DNA of 61,320 bases, taken from assembly GCA_024280455.1 (NCBI GenBank), contig JAJRQC010000155.1:1-61320 (forward strand), given 5' to 3'. The position numbers were made by a program, and so were the translations under genes. The notes beneath the pieces are model-generated. The model was not told the DNA's origin. It made no database searches and saw only the letters and a program-made list of their open reading frames with translations. Within the stretch, counting starts at the first letter, position 1; every line of letters starts with the position of its first letter. Of the stretch, positions 1-9,553 are shown piece by piece. The stretch is from Deltaproteobacteria bacterium (GTDB taxonomy: Bacteria; Desulfobacterota; Desulfobulbia; Desulfobulbales; Desulfobulbaceae).

Positions 1-3000
1 CCAGGATTCCAGCACCATTTCAACCGCCCCGATCAGCTGGACCCAGGGGTCCTCCGGCACACCGCACCCGAGCCGACGGACGGCGTGCTCATACCTTAGC
101 GCCAGCTCCTGCATCTGCTTAGAGGTAAAATCCCGTTTCAGCCGAGCACCGTAGCGCTGTTTATGGTCATTCATCAGGGACTGGAACTCTTCCCGGTCAA
201 TGCCGTGGGCCATGGCCCAGGACTGATTAAAACGCCGGTAATTATCCCAGGCAAAATAGGCCTGCTCCGGATGATTACCGACAAATTCCTCGACCAGTTC
301 ACTGTTGGATCCCACGTTATGGATCGTGGTCATCATCCCGGGCATGGAGACAGCCGCCCCGCTGCGAACCGACAGCAGCAACGGGCGATCCGGTGAACCG
401 AAAACCCTGCCGGTCAACTCCTCGATCTCGGTAATTGAAGAGCGAACCCTCCCCATGAACTCGTCCCGGGCCCGGTCAAACTTGCGGACCGCGGGCCAGC
501 AGCGGAAAATCTCTGTGGTAATAATGGCGGCCGGCGGCACCGGTTTGCCGTCACCGGCAAGGACCATCAAGTTGAACCCCTTGTTGCCCAGATGAATCAG
601 GTTATGGGTCGCCAGGTTTTCATTGAACAGCGAGCTGATCGACTTTTTCGGATTATAGGTCATCAGCAGATCAAGGGTCTTTTCATCAAGGAGGTCCTTC
701 TGCGCCTCCAGGGTCTGGATAATCCGGCTGATAAAGTTATCCAGATGCTGGAGCCCGAAGGTGGTGGCAATCAGATCGCGGAAAAAGGATTCGGAAAGCC
801 TGAGCACGGTTGAGGGGATATCCTCATCGTCCCAGAGAGAGCGATACATGGTCAGCAGGTTTTCCTGGCCGATCTGGGGGATAATGATCGACAGGTTGTT
901 CTGGTGAATATTGGTATAATAGGCATAGATAACATCCTTGACCCCTTCGGAGAGACCGCGCATGATATCAAGATGCTGGGTATAGGAAAAGCGCTTGATG
1001 CCGATGGATGAGGATAACAGACTGGCATAGGTATCCAGGCGGCGGCTGCTGATCCCGTCGATCTGCAGGGCCCGGAGGTAGAGTTTCAGACAGCGGACGA
1101 TATGGATAAAGGTCGCCTGGGTGATGAAGTTGAGATTAATGGTCTGGAAGAGGCGTTCAAGGTAGATGTTGGCCAGGTTTTCCAGGCGGAAGCTCAAGCC
1201 CAGAGCATCGAATTTCCGTTCGCTGTAGCGGCCGTAGACCGAGGGGATGTCCACCGCAATATGCCGCTTGTAATAAATCTCCTCCCGGGGTTCAAACACC
1301 TGATCACTCAGGATAATCTCTTTGAGCTGCTCAAGATGATCCATCAGGGCGCCGAGGCACTGCAGAGGGTTGCAGTTCTCCAGAACCTCCAGCAGGTCTT
1401 CCATCTCCGGGAATCCGGACTGAGTCGCCTGCTGGAGCTGGTTCCGCAGCTCGGGCAGACCGAGGTTGTACTTCTGATGCAGGAGTTTGAACATCCTGAC
1501 CAGCAGTTCAAAACGTTTGCGCTCGACAACGGACAAATCCTGCTGACGCTCCAGGTAGGCCCGCCGTTCTTCAGCATCCCACTGCAGAATATCCTGCATG
1601 GAATCAAACTGCAGGTCCTCCTGGATGCGGGTGGCCAGGATATGCTGTTCATCGATAAAGGGGCCGGAGGTCTCCACCTGGGAGAGAATTTCATCGGGCA
1701 GATAATCGCGCAGCTGTTCCTTGTCCCTGGTGATCCAGAAGCTGAATATAGCCTTGATGAAATCAACGATCAGGTTGCTGGATTCGACATGGCTCTGTTT
1801 ACGCAGGAAATGAATGAGCACATCGCGCCGCTTATGGAGCTCGTCAAGCTCGGTCGAGACCTCGCGCAGTTCACCCTCAGCCCCGATCTCGTTGAAGAAA
1901 ACCGGCATTAATTTGGTAAACTGCTTGGCCAGATTGTAAATCGGGCCAATCGGATGGTTGAGCAGATCGGTGATGTCGCGCTGAAACAGGTCGGTATCCT
2001 TGACACAGGTACCGGAGAGTTTGATATTGATGATCAGGGCTGAAAACAGGATGGAACACCACTTGGGCTCCTGCATGATCAGATTGAGCCAGACCCGGAT
2101 ATTGGCCAGATGGGCCGGGTTGGTCAGGGGCTGCCAGTCCTCATCCACCCCCATGACGTTGGCGTACTGAAACCCGAAACGCACCGCCTGCCAGAGAAAG
2201 GCCTCGACTAAGCGCGAGTTGCCGCGCTTGAACACCTCACCGCCGATAACCTGGATGCACTGGAGAGAGGTATGGGGATATTTGCGGACATTGGCCTTGA
2301 GCAGTTGAAAGGTGGTGACAAAAAACTGTTCGATCTCTTCAAAGCTCTGCTTGCGGATCAACTGGACCAGAGAACGGTTGATTTCACGCAGGGTCTCTTC
2401 ATGGATCAGATACAGGCCGGAGGTGTCCATAATCCGAAACAGAAACAACAGCTTGCGATTCTCAACAAAGGGCGCCCCCTCCCCCTGAACCAGATCGGCC
2501 CCCAGCTTGCCCGGAATCTCACGATAGAGGCGGACCACATCCATATGGGCCGGGAGTTGCAGAATCTCCTGCAGAGCCGTTAACGGATCCCGGTCTACGT
2601 CTATCCTCCGCAAGGCCTGCAGGTGCCGTTCTATCCGGGCATGAGATATAGCCGAGAGCAGCGGTCCGGCCTGCCAGTCGCGGCAGTATTCGCCGCAGCG
2701 TTCTTCAAACCAGGGCAGCGGGTCTTCCTCCCTCAGCCAGTAACCGTAATTCAAGGTTAGAATTTTCTGCATCAACCGGGCAATGGGACCGTAATCAAAG
2801 TCGACCTGCTCCCGCTCCCGGGCAAAACCGATCAGACGCAGGGCCATTTTTTTCATGGGATGATGGCCCTGGACCATGTACATCATGACCTGGTGATCGA
2901 TTTCATCCAGCCGCGACAAGCGAACAAAAAACTCATTTAAAACAGATTCATAACGGAGCAGACTGGGATAATCCAGAGAGTTGATGAGCTTATCGGTATA

Positions 3001-3363
3001 GGCAAGCATGGCCTCCATTATCCTGCGGACCAGCTTGCCGTTTTTATGGGAATCCTCCAGAGCCTCAAAAAAAATACCCGAGAACAGGGCAAAGGCCTCC
3101 GGACCCTGTTCGTGGGTACGGTAATGGTTAAGATTTTTCAGGACAAAGGCACGGAGTTCAGGGATGATCAACTGCCAGTTCCGATAGGGGTGACTGACCT
3201 CGTACAGCAGCCCTTCCAGCTTAACGGACAGGCCCTGAAACCTGGACACAATATCCTGCAGGGGGAGATAGGCTTTATTGATAACCACCTGGCCGGCTGT
3301 TTCCTGGAGGTTGGCCTTCAGGGCTCCGGATTCGATATCGGGCGGAGAAATATGTTGACTCAT
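1..3363 (-). CDS. PEP/pyruvate-binding (PPDK-like) giant protein, partial at 3' end
   Basis: An open frame starts with ATG at 3363 and stays open to the window edge (1121 codons seen), so the C-terminus is missing. The last ~200 residues match the N-terminal ATP-grasp domain of pyruvate,phosphate dikinase: a LGNKGFNLM stretch near 590-560 (compare LGGKGANL), then VPPAAIITTE, then LLLSVRSGAAVSMPGMM near 340, the phosphate-binding signature. Ordinary PPDK begins at this point, but here about 920 residues precede it. That extension is rich in hydrophobic and charged helices (for example LIRKQSFEEIEQFFVTTFQL) and I recognise no domain in it. The start is supported by the lack of an upstream in-frame extension. 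It may be a regulatory or divergent dikinase; whether the histidine and PEP domains exist lies beyond the window. Confidence 0.85.
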   Translation of the reverse strand, partial: MSQHISPPDIESGALKANLQETAGQVVINKAYLPLQDIVSRFQGLSVKLEGLLYEVSHPYRNWQLIIPELRAFVLKNLNHYRTHEQGPEAFALFSGIFFEALEDSHKNGKLVRRIMEAMLAYTDKLINSLDYPSLLRYESVLNEFFVRLSRLDEIDHQVMMYMVQGHHPMKKMALRLIGFAREREQVDFDYGPIARLMQKILTLNYGYWLREEDPLPWFEERCGEYCRDWQAGPLLSAISHARIERHLQALRRIDVDRDPLTALQEILQLPAHMDVVRLYREIPGKLGADLVQGEGAPFVENRKLLFLFRIMDTSGLYLIHEETLREINRSLVQLIRKQSFEEIEQFFVTTFQLLKANVRKYPHTSLQCIQVIGGEVFKRGNSRLVEAFLWQAVRFGFQYANVMGVDEDWQPLTNPAHLANIRVWLNLIMQEPKWCSILFSALIINIKLSGTCVKDTDLFQRDITDLLNHPIGPIYNLAKQFTKLMPVFFNEIGAEGELREVSTELDELHKRRDVLIHFLRKQSHVESSNLIVDFIKAIFSFWITRDKEQLRDYLPDEILSQVETSGPFIDEQHILATRIQEDLQFDSMQDILQWDAEERRAYLERQQDLSVVERKRFELLVRMFKLLHQKYNLGLPELRNQLQQATQSGFPEMEDLLEVLENCNPLQCLGALMDHLEQLKEIILSDQVFEPREEIYYKRHIAVDIPSVYGRYSERKFDALGLSFRLENLANIYLERLFQTINLNFITQATFIHIVRCLKLYLRALQIDGISSRRLDTYASLLSSSIGIKRFSYTQHLDIMRGLSEGVKDVIYAYYTNIHQNNLSIIIPQIGQENLLTMYRSLWDDEDIPSTVLRLSESFFRDLIATTFGLQHLDNFISRIIQTLEAQKDLLDEKTLDLLMTYNPKKSISSLFNENLATHNLIHLGNKGFNLMVLAGDGKPVPPAAIITTEIFRCWPAVRKFDRARDEFMGRVRSSITEIEELTGRVFGSPDRPLLLSVRSGAAVSMPGMMTTIHNVGSNSELVEEFVGNHPEQAYFAWDNYRRFNQSWAMAHGIDREEFQSLMNDHKQRYGARLKRDFTSKQMQELALRYEHAVRRLGCGVPEDPWVQLIGAVEMVLESW

Positions 3364-3500
3364 GAACGCCTCATTCTAATGAACGGATTATCCGAATCAC
3401 AACCACTCACGGGGTTAGTAACTATGTGTTTTCACATACCTCAATTCCGTATGTATGACTCTGTTTCCGGCCCGTGCCGTCGCCCTCACCGGACAACAGC

Positions 3501-4913
3501 TCACCCCGTCATGCAACGGGGGAGCACAAGGGTAAAGGTTGTCCCCTGCTCAGGCGATGAGGTAACCTTGATTTCACCCTTGTGGTTCTTGACGATACCA
3601 TAGGATACCGAAAGGCCAAGGCCGGTGCCGGAGACCTCCGGTTTGGTGGAGAAAAAGGGCATAAAAACATCCTCCTGATTTTCCCGGCTGATACCCGCAC
3701 CGGTATCGTGAATGGTAATGACGACGGTTTTCGCATCCGTCTCCGTGCCGATTGTCACGATCCCGCCGGTTTCATCCATGGATTCCGCCGCATTGAGAAG
3801 CAGATTCACCAAAACCTGTTTTATCTGATCTTCAACAGCCATCACCGGGGGGATATCGTCTCCATATGCCTTGACGACCTCAATCTTTCGTGACTTAAAA
3901 AAAGATTTCTGAAAGAGGAGAATGTTATCTATGAGGTCATGAAGAACAACAGGTGTCACCTGACCCGACGTAGGACGGTAGAAACACTTCAGATCTCGGA
4001 TGAGTTTTTTCATCCGGCTGCACTCTTCCAGGCCCAGATCCAGCAGCCGTTGGTGTTCCTCATCCAGACAGGGATTCCTCTTCAAATCACCCAGCAGAAA
4101 GCTGATCCCCATGAGCGGGTTGCCGAACTCATGGGCAATGGATGAAGACAGGATGCCGATTGCCTCCATCTTCTGGGCCTGATGAAGACGATGTTCACGT
4201 TCTTTGACGGCCTGGGTCATCATATTAAACGCCTCGGCCAACCTGCGGATCTCAAAGACTCCGGCAACCTTTGCCTGTTGATCGAAGTCACCGTCGGCCA
4301 CATTCTCAGCCACAACCATCATGTCCTCAAGAGGACGGGTAACCGCGGCGGAAAAAAAGAAAATCAGAAGGGATATAACAAAGAGCGCGATGCCGGTTAC
4401 CACTGTAATTTTTTTCTTCATGGAGACAAGACCATTCTGAACATATCCAACATCAAGAACGATCTTACACCAGCCGATGGTCGCGTTTCCAACCTGGATG
4501 GGAAGCAGTGTTTTCGCCAGCCCGGCCTTGAAATCCACCTGGATAGTATCCTGGCCCGGCAGCCAGTCCGCCCCCCCCATGGGAACGGTCAATGAATCAC
4601 CGAGATTTTCGGGATCGGTATCGGCGATAACGATCCCGTCAGGCGTAGTCACGGTAATCGACTCAACATGTACTCTGCGCTGGAACGATATGATACTGTC
4701 CTGCAGAGAGGCATAGTTTTCGGTGATGATAAAGTCGGCTTCGGCAGTGGCAACATTTTCAGCCACAGTGACCGCATAATGGTGCAAATGAATCAGGGCC
4801 GCCTCTTTATACTGCACTGTAAAAAACCAGGATATAATAGCGATCACAGGCAGAATCGACAGAGTCACCGCTAAAATGAGGACAAGGCGCAGCCTCGGAC
4901 TGGTAAAGCTCAC
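3501..4913 (-). CDS. Membrane sensor histidine kinase (dCache-like/HAMP/HisKA/HATPase)
   Basis: A 470-residue sensor kinase. Membrane segments at about residues 10-32 and 170-191 enclose a ~135-residue periplasmic sensor region. A HAMP linker follows (190-245), then the H-box SSIAHEFGNPL with phospho-acceptor His261, an N-box QVLVNLLLNAAES, a G1 box DTGAGIS and a G2 box GTGLGLS. It therefore should autophosphorylate in response to an extracytoplasmic signal. Its ATG overlaps the stop of the upstream PhnD-like binding-protein gene by 4 bp (ATGA), which points to translational coupling and to the binding protein as its likely ligand-presenting partner. No response regulator is adjacent in this operon; the hybrid kinase upstream at 6166-8436 carries receiver domains and is a candidate, by inference only. 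Confidence 0.9.
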   Translation of the reverse strand: MSFTSPRLRLVLILAVTLSILPVIAIISWFFTVQYKEAALIHLHHYAVTVAENVATAEADFIITENYASLQDSIISFQRRVHVESITVTTPDGIVIADTDPENLGDSLTVPMGGADWLPGQDTIQVDFKAGLAKTLLPIQVGNATIGWCKIVLDVGYVQNGLVSMKKKITVVTGIALFVISLLIFFFSAAVTRPLEDMMVVAENVADGDFDQQAKVAGVFEIRRLAEAFNMMTQAVKEREHRLHQAQKMEAIGILSSSIAHEFGNPLMGISFLLGDLKRNPCLDEEHQRLLDLGLEECSRMKKLIRDLKCFYRPTSGQVTPVVLHDLIDNILLFQKSFFKSRKIEVVKAYGDDIPPVMAVEDQIKQVLVNLLLNAAESMDETGGIVTIGTETDAKTVVITIHDTGAGISRENQEDVFMPFFSTKPEVSGTGLGLSVSYGIVKNHKGEIKVTSSPEQGTTFTLVLPRCMTG

Positions 4914-5761
4914 GGCAGCTCCATCCTGCGCGCTTCTTCCTGCCTTTCCAGACGCAGGGTTTCCAGCCCATTGCGACGAATACGCTCAAAACCCTTTATA
5001 TTCAAACTCTCAAGGATAGCGGCTGTTTCAGGCTGATCCATGGTTATCGAGGCCAGAACATTCCAGATCTTCTCCCGCATGGCCGGAGCCATATCCGACC
5101 GTACAGCAAAGGGAAACTGGGGATTTTCCTGGGAAGTATAGATAGTTTTCAACTTTTTCTTTACTTCGGCAAAGGCAGGTTTCTCCAGAGCATCGAGCCG
5201 AATTGCCCCGGAATCGTCCTGACCACAGAGAACGGCATAGATGACCGAGTCAAACTTTCCGCGAAAATGTACATCCACCTCGCTCTCAGGGTCAATACCC
5301 ATTTTCAGCAAAGCCATTTCCTGCAGCTTGTATCCGCCCCTGTCCTTGACATTGACAGCCCCCATGGTTTTTCCCCGCAGCTGCCGAAGGGTATCTATTC
5401 CGCTGTCCTTACGAACAATAATACCAGCCCGAAACGGCGGAAACCCTCTGGCCACGGCCTCGTACCCCGCCCTGTCATGCGCCTTGAAGTAAAAAGTGCT
5501 GCCCAGAATAATAATATCATACTTCTGTGCATACACTCTTTGCAGGTACTGTTCATAGCCATCGGCCGTAACAACCCGGACACTTTTGCCCAGCTTCTCC
5601 ATCAGCAAAGAGGCAATAGGCTGATAAAGCCGGACAACTGTTCTCGGACTCTTATAGGGAACAACACCAAGCCGCAACCAGTCGTCATTCCTATCGGCAG
5701 CGGAAACAGATGTCAGTGCCAGAAAAAAGAACCCGAAAAATAGTATTTTTATCTTTTTCAT
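4910..5761 (-). CDS. PhnD-like periplasmic substrate-binding protein
   Basis: A 283-residue exported binding protein of the phosphate/phosphite/phosphonate (PhnD) ABC-type fold. It has a signal peptide (MKKIKILFFGFFFLALTSVSAA, cleavage expected near residue 22), then RLGVVPYKSPRTVVRLYQP, the DIIILGSTFYF hinge and a GAIRLDALEK region typical of the family. No ABC permease or ATPase gene is nearby. Instead the gene overlaps a histidine kinase by 4 bp, a known arrangement in which a PhnD-like protein serves as a sensor input rather than a transporter part. The ligand cannot be told from sequence; an oxyanion or phosphonate is possible. The upstream 400 bp are non-coding and contain a decayed repeat copy. 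Confidence 0.85.
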   Translation of the reverse strand: MKKIKILFFGFFFLALTSVSAADRNDDWLRLGVVPYKSPRTVVRLYQPIASLLMEKLGKSVRVVTADGYEQYLQRVYAQKYDIIILGSTFYFKAHDRAGYEAVARGFPPFRAGIIVRKDSGIDTLRQLRGKTMGAVNVKDRGGYKLQEMALLKMGIDPESEVDVHFRGKFDSVIYAVLCGQDDSGAIRLDALEKPAFAEVKKKLKTIYTSQENPQFPFAVRSDMAPAMREKIWNVLASITMDQPETAAILESLNIKGFERIRRNGLETLRLERQEEARRMELP

Positions 5762-6165
5762 GTAATTCCCATCCCGGCGGGCCGGGACAACGAAGGATGA
5801 AAGCCGTCCAGGAGTTGAGGCCTTGAAGACTACTTTTATGTAAACTAATCACTGGGCTTATAACTCTGCGGCTCAACTGTATTTCGATCTTATAAGATGG
5901 AAGAATGGAAGTCAATCAGGAGGAACTCGTAAAAAGTCAAAACCGCCATCTGCCCCCTATGACACGACCTCTCCGCCGTCGGTTTCGTGGCTTCTCGGAG
6001 TCTCACGAGTTTGCTCGTCATGTGGACATTGCCACATCACTACCGGAAGTATCCGCTATCTACGACACCGACAATCAGGATAACAACGGAAAAATCTACC
6101 AGGAATCGAAAACAGGTATAGGGAGGTGAAGAGACGAGTTCTGCATTGGGATGATGGCGGGAGGG
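5762..6165. other. Non-coding gap of 404 bp with a decayed repeat
   Basis: No convincing gene was found. The stretch is the upstream region of the PhnD-like/histidine-kinase operon and the downstream region of the hybrid kinase. It contains the decayed copy of the 87-bp repeat (5927-6008) and several short self-complementary runs around 6008-6045. No clear intrinsic terminator was recognised for the hybrid kinase gene. Confidence 0.6.
5927..6008 (-). repeat. Decayed copy of the TCGTAAAAAG inverted-repeat element
   Basis: The left arm TCGTAAAAAGTCAA at 5927 and the internal core CCGCCGTCGG at 5973-5982 match the intact 87-bp copies at 30351-30437 and 32093-32179 in reverse orientation. About 14 bp in the middle are missing and the second terminal arm has drifted. 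The copy lies upstream of the PhnD-like gene. Confidence 0.7.
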
Positions 6166-8436
6166 TCAGGAAACCGGCAGGTCCAATACCTCACGGACGA
6201 CCCGGCCAAGTTCGTAACCGACAACAGGTTTTGCCACAAAACGACGAATACCTAACGCCAGTGCATCCTGCTCGGAAACCAGGGCGCTGTACCCGGTACA
6301 GAGGATAATCGGAAACCCGGGTCGCAGCGAAAGAATCTTTGTCGCCAGCTCAATGCCGGTCAGGTGGGGCATGGTCTGATCGGTTATGAGCAGATCAAAC
6401 CGATCGGGCTCCTGCTGCAGGGTCTCCCAGGCCTCAACACTGTCGGTCGTAATGGTTACATGATAGCCAAGGCTTTCCAGAGCAATCTTCTGCACACTGA
6501 CGATACTGCTCTCATCGTCAACCAGCAGAATGTGTTCACTGCCGGAAATCTTCTCAGCACTCCCAGCCGACGGTGCTTTCTCATCTTTCAACGACGGAAT
6601 AAAGACCTCCACCACCGTACCGATTCCCGGGGCACTCTCCACCCGGATCATACCATGATAGTCACGAATTATACCGTGGAGAACCGCCAGGCCCAGACCA
6701 CTCCCGCTCCCCACCTCTTTGGTGGTATAATAAGGATCAAAGACCCGGTGCAGGGTTATCTGATCCATGCCGGTGCCGGTATCACGGACCGACAGGACAA
6801 CAAAAGTCCCGGCCTTCACCCCCTGCTCAAGTATATCTTTTGTTTCAAGGTGCCGGCGCCTGAGGCCGACGGTCAACACTCCCTTTTCGTTCTCCATGGC
6901 ATGGAGGGCATTTGTGCACAGCTCAACCACTATCTGGTAAATCCTGGTCGGGTCGGCAACAACTATTGCGCCGCCGGCCTCAATGTTTTCTTTGATTGAA
7001 ACGGTTGCTGGAAACGAGGAGCGCAGCATCTTCACCGCCTCCTTCACAATAAGATAGGGCTCAAAAGGCTGCAGTTTATGCTCTGATTTCCGGCTGAACG
7101 CGAGCAGCTGCTTGACCAACTGTGAGGCCCTCCTGCCGGCCTTGACAATCTGATCAAGATTCTCCGAAAGATCCATCCCGGTCTTCAGTCCATATTTGCT
7201 GATCTCGGCCGAACCAAGGATAACGGTCAGCAAGTTGTTGAAATCATGAGCAATACCACCGGCAAGCGTACCAATTGCCTCCATCTTATGGGCCTGGAGC
7301 AGGTGCTCTTCCAGACGCTTCTGCTCAGTAACGTCTTTGGCGGTGTAGACAAGGTGGGTAATCCGGCCATGTTCTCCGATAACAGGCGATGAAGTGACCT
7401 GAAAAAACCGATTCCACAATTTATGCTCTATGATCCTGGTATGGTTGCAGGCATCTGATAATGTTTCCAGGATCGGACAATCGTCACAGGGCTCATCCCG
7501 CTGCCTGAAGAGCTGATAACAATGTTTGCCGAGCATGTCCCGATACCCGATCTGAAAAAAATCAACCGCTGCTCTGTTGGCCCGCAGAATGCGCATCTTT
7601 TTATCCAGGAGGATAATCAGGGCGGGTATGGCATCAAAGGTTTTCTCCCACTGCTGCTTGCTGCGCCGCAGGATTTCCTCATCCCTTTTACGCCGGGTAA
7701 TATCCAGCACAATCCCCTGGTAATGACTTATCCGTCCCCGGCCGTCCCGCTTCAAGGAGGTACTGTCCTCCACCCATTTAACCTGACCATCCCGGGTAAC
7801 TATTCTATACGGAGCATGCCGAAAAAACTCTGTTTGCGGATCCCTTTCCGCCCGCTGCACCTCTGCCGCCACACGACTCCGGTCTTCAGGGTGTATGATC
7901 CCCACATAGGAAATTTCTCCACTGATAAATTCCCCGGCCGAGTACCCGCAGAGGGAAACGACATTCTCTGAAACAAACTCCACCGGCAAGCCCTCTTCTT
8001 TTCGCCACAGGAAGGCTATAGCCGGACTGAGGTTGATTATATCATAGGCGTCACGCAGATTTCGTTCAGAGAGTCTCTGCTCCAGGGCCCGGTGCAGAAT
8101 ACGGGTAAGATGATCGGGATCACAGGGTTTTATGAGATAATCAAAAACCCCCAGGCGAAAGGCGGCCAATCCTTTTTCCGCATCATTTTCTCCGGTAAGA
8201 ATTATGACCGCGGTCTCGGGATACTGCTTAACAATATGGCGGGCAAGAACTGTTCCCGGCATATCCGGAAGCCCCATATCAAGGATAACGCCATGATAAA
8301 ATGTTTCCTGGAGGGCGCTTTCCCCTTCCCGACCGGAGTAGACCGCATCCACATGAAATCCTTCCGCTTCCAGCAGGAGTATCAGGCTTTGACAGAACCG
8401 GGGTTCATCATCAATGAGGAGAATAGTTTTTTTCAT
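6166..8436 (-). CDS. Hybrid sensor kinase: REC-PAS-PAS-HisKA-HATPase-REC
   Basis: A 756-residue soluble hybrid kinase without membrane segments. Order: N-terminal receiver (1-120, acceptor Asp53 in ILDMGLPDMPG, FDYLIKPCDPDH), a PAS domain (about 130-250), a second PAS with a cysteine-rich stretch EPCDDCPILE that could bind metal or sense redox (260-375), HisKA with GTLAGGIAHDFNNLL, HATPase_c (DTGTGMD, GSGSGLGLAV) and a C-terminal receiver (LLITDQTMPH, FVAKPVV). The two receivers suggest that it takes a phosphoryl group from one kinase and passes it on. No DNA-binding output domain is present. It lies upstream of and parallel to the PhnD-like/kinase operon, separated by 404 bp. Confidence 0.93.
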   Translation of the reverse strand: MKKTILLIDDEPRFCQSLILLLEAEGFHVDAVYSGREGESALQETFYHGVILDMGLPDMPGTVLARHIVKQYPETAVIILTGENDAEKGLAAFRLGVFDYLIKPCDPDHLTRILHRALEQRLSERNLRDAYDIINLSPAIAFLWRKEEGLPVEFVSENVVSLCGYSAGEFISGEISYVGIIHPEDRSRVAAEVQRAERDPQTEFFRHAPYRIVTRDGQVKWVEDSTSLKRDGRGRISHYQGIVLDITRRKRDEEILRRSKQQWEKTFDAIPALIILLDKKMRILRANRAAVDFFQIGYRDMLGKHCYQLFRQRDEPCDDCPILETLSDACNHTRIIEHKLWNRFFQVTSSPVIGEHGRITHLVYTAKDVTEQKRLEEHLLQAHKMEAIGTLAGGIAHDFNNLLTVILGSAEISKYGLKTGMDLSENLDQIVKAGRRASQLVKQLLAFSRKSEHKLQPFEPYLIVKEAVKMLRSSFPATVSIKENIEAGGAIVVADPTRIYQIVVELCTNALHAMENEKGVLTVGLRRRHLETKDILEQGVKAGTFVVLSVRDTGTGMDQITLHRVFDPYYTTKEVGSGSGLGLAVLHGIIRDYHGMIRVESAPGIGTVVEVFIPSLKDEKAPSAGSAEKISGSEHILLVDDESSIVSVQKIALESLGYHVTITTDSVEAWETLQQEPDRFDLLITDQTMPHLTGIELATKILSLRPGFPIILCTGYSALVSEQDALALGIRRFVAKPVVGYELGRVVREVLDLPVS

Positions 8437-8517
8437 CGCCGAGGGACAGTAGGGGGCAGCCGATCAGAAAAGAATAGATCTAATTAAAAGAATACCGTAT
8501 CAGGGATAAAAGAACAA

Positions 8518-8556
8518 GAAAATCCCCTGACCGATGACCGATCAGGGGATTTTCTT
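8518..8556. terminator. Strong bidirectional-looking intrinsic terminator
   Basis: A 13-bp perfect stem GAAAATCCCCTGA (8518-8530) pairs with TCAGGGGATTTTC (8542-8554) around an 11-nt loop, with T-rich sequence on both sides. It lies upstream of the hybrid kinase and about 235 bp downstream of the carbonic anhydrase stop, so it probably ends the minus-strand carbonic anhydrase transcript. Confidence 0.8.
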
Positions 8557-8788
8557 TTCGTTGCGGGCAATACTGCCTTAGGGGTACTTTGATATCCTGC
8601 AGGAGTTCAACCGGACACAGCCGAGTGTACCTTTTGATCTATCTTGTTCTTCCCGACAAGACGGGCTGCGTTTCGAAGCCCCGGCAAGGACTCATACTTA
8701 AGAAAACTGCCGGGAGATTGGGTAAACCCTTACAGACCTCAAAAGGCGAGGATATCGTGCCCTTTGTTAACTGTAACGATTTTCGAAA
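8557..8788. other. Non-coding gap, nothing recognised
   Basis: About 230 bp between the terminator and the carbonic anhydrase stop. Together with 8437-8517 the gap is 352 bp. Short open frames occur on the plus strand, but none has a ribosome-binding site or a recognisable product. It may hold a decayed gene; I could not identify one. Confidence 0.4.
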
Positions 8789-9529
8789 CTACTGCAGAAC
8801 CGGACGAGCGTTTACAGGTTGTACAGGACGGTTATTGGGATGATGCATTACGTGGGTAAATGCCTCAACCTGCTCTTTGGAAACAGTCACCGGCTGTTTC
8901 ATCACCATCCAGAGAACACCTTCCGTACACGGCGGTGTGGTCAGGGAGCCGTTGAAACGATAGTAATCACGGTCCTGGGGCAGAAGGTCGTCCGCCTTGA
9001 CCTGGGAGGCCATTGCAACCTTGTCCCCGGCCTTGGCCGGCATCTGCTTCCAGAGCTTGGCCATGCCCTCATTCTCATCACCAATCTTATACATAACTGC
9101 GATAACTGCCAGAGATCCATCCTGGGCCGCATGGACAAAATGTGATTCCATGGGAAAGGATTCACCGTTAATGGTATTTTCACTGGGAGAATGGAAATGA
9201 AACTGCTTGAGTTCAAAAATCTTGCCGGCAGCCTCGATGGTGGATCCGGCCGTGTAATTTGCCTGAATGGCATGACCGTTATTCACGATCTCCGTTGCCA
9301 GTCCCGAGTAATGAAAGGTTATGGGGGCGAGTTCCGACTCGACAAAAGCGGTCAAATCAATCGGAGACTGATTCACACCCTTGCCGCACATCTCATAGGC
9401 CTCATTGAGTGTGGCCCAGTTGTCGGGACCACCGTCTCCGGAATAACCCCAGTGCATAGCCTCCGACGCCATACTGCTCCCGGCCACCAGCACAAAGGCT
9501 GCAGCCATTGACAAACATACTTTTTTCAT
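8789..9529 (-). CDS. Periplasmic alpha-type carbonic anhydrase
   Basis: A 246-residue exported alpha-class carbonic anhydrase that interconverts CO2 and bicarbonate in the periplasm. The start ATG at 9529 is preceded by AAGGAGGAAAG and begins a clear signal peptide (MKKVCLSMAAAFVLVAGSSMASEA); an upstream in-frame extension runs through a terminator and is rejected. The zinc histidines are visible in FHFHSPSE and MESHFVHAA. SPIDL, NNGHAIQ, and RFNGSLTTPPCTEGVLW are the conserved alpha-class blocks. The gene follows gap on the same strand with a terminator hairpin between them, so it may depend on read-through or on a promoter hidden near the hairpins. Confidence 0.95.
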   Translation of the reverse strand: MKKVCLSMAAAFVLVAGSSMASEAMHWGYSGDGGPDNWATLNEAYEMCGKGVNQSPIDLTAFVESELAPITFHYSGLATEIVNNGHAIQANYTAGSTIEAAGKIFELKQFHFHSPSENTINGESFPMESHFVHAAQDGSLAVIAVMYKIGDENEGMAKLWKQMPAKAGDKVAMASQVKADDLLPQDRDYYRFNGSLTTPPCTEGVLWMVMKQPVTVSKEQVEAFTHVMHHPNNRPVQPVNARPVLQ

Positions 9530-9553
9530 ACTTTCCTCCTTGATACAAAAGCT

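Noticed and set aside
1102-1911. A 269-residue plus-strand open frame
   Set aside because: It is antisense to the PPDK-like gene, whose frame stays open to the window edge and carries family motifs; the plus frame has no recognisable product.
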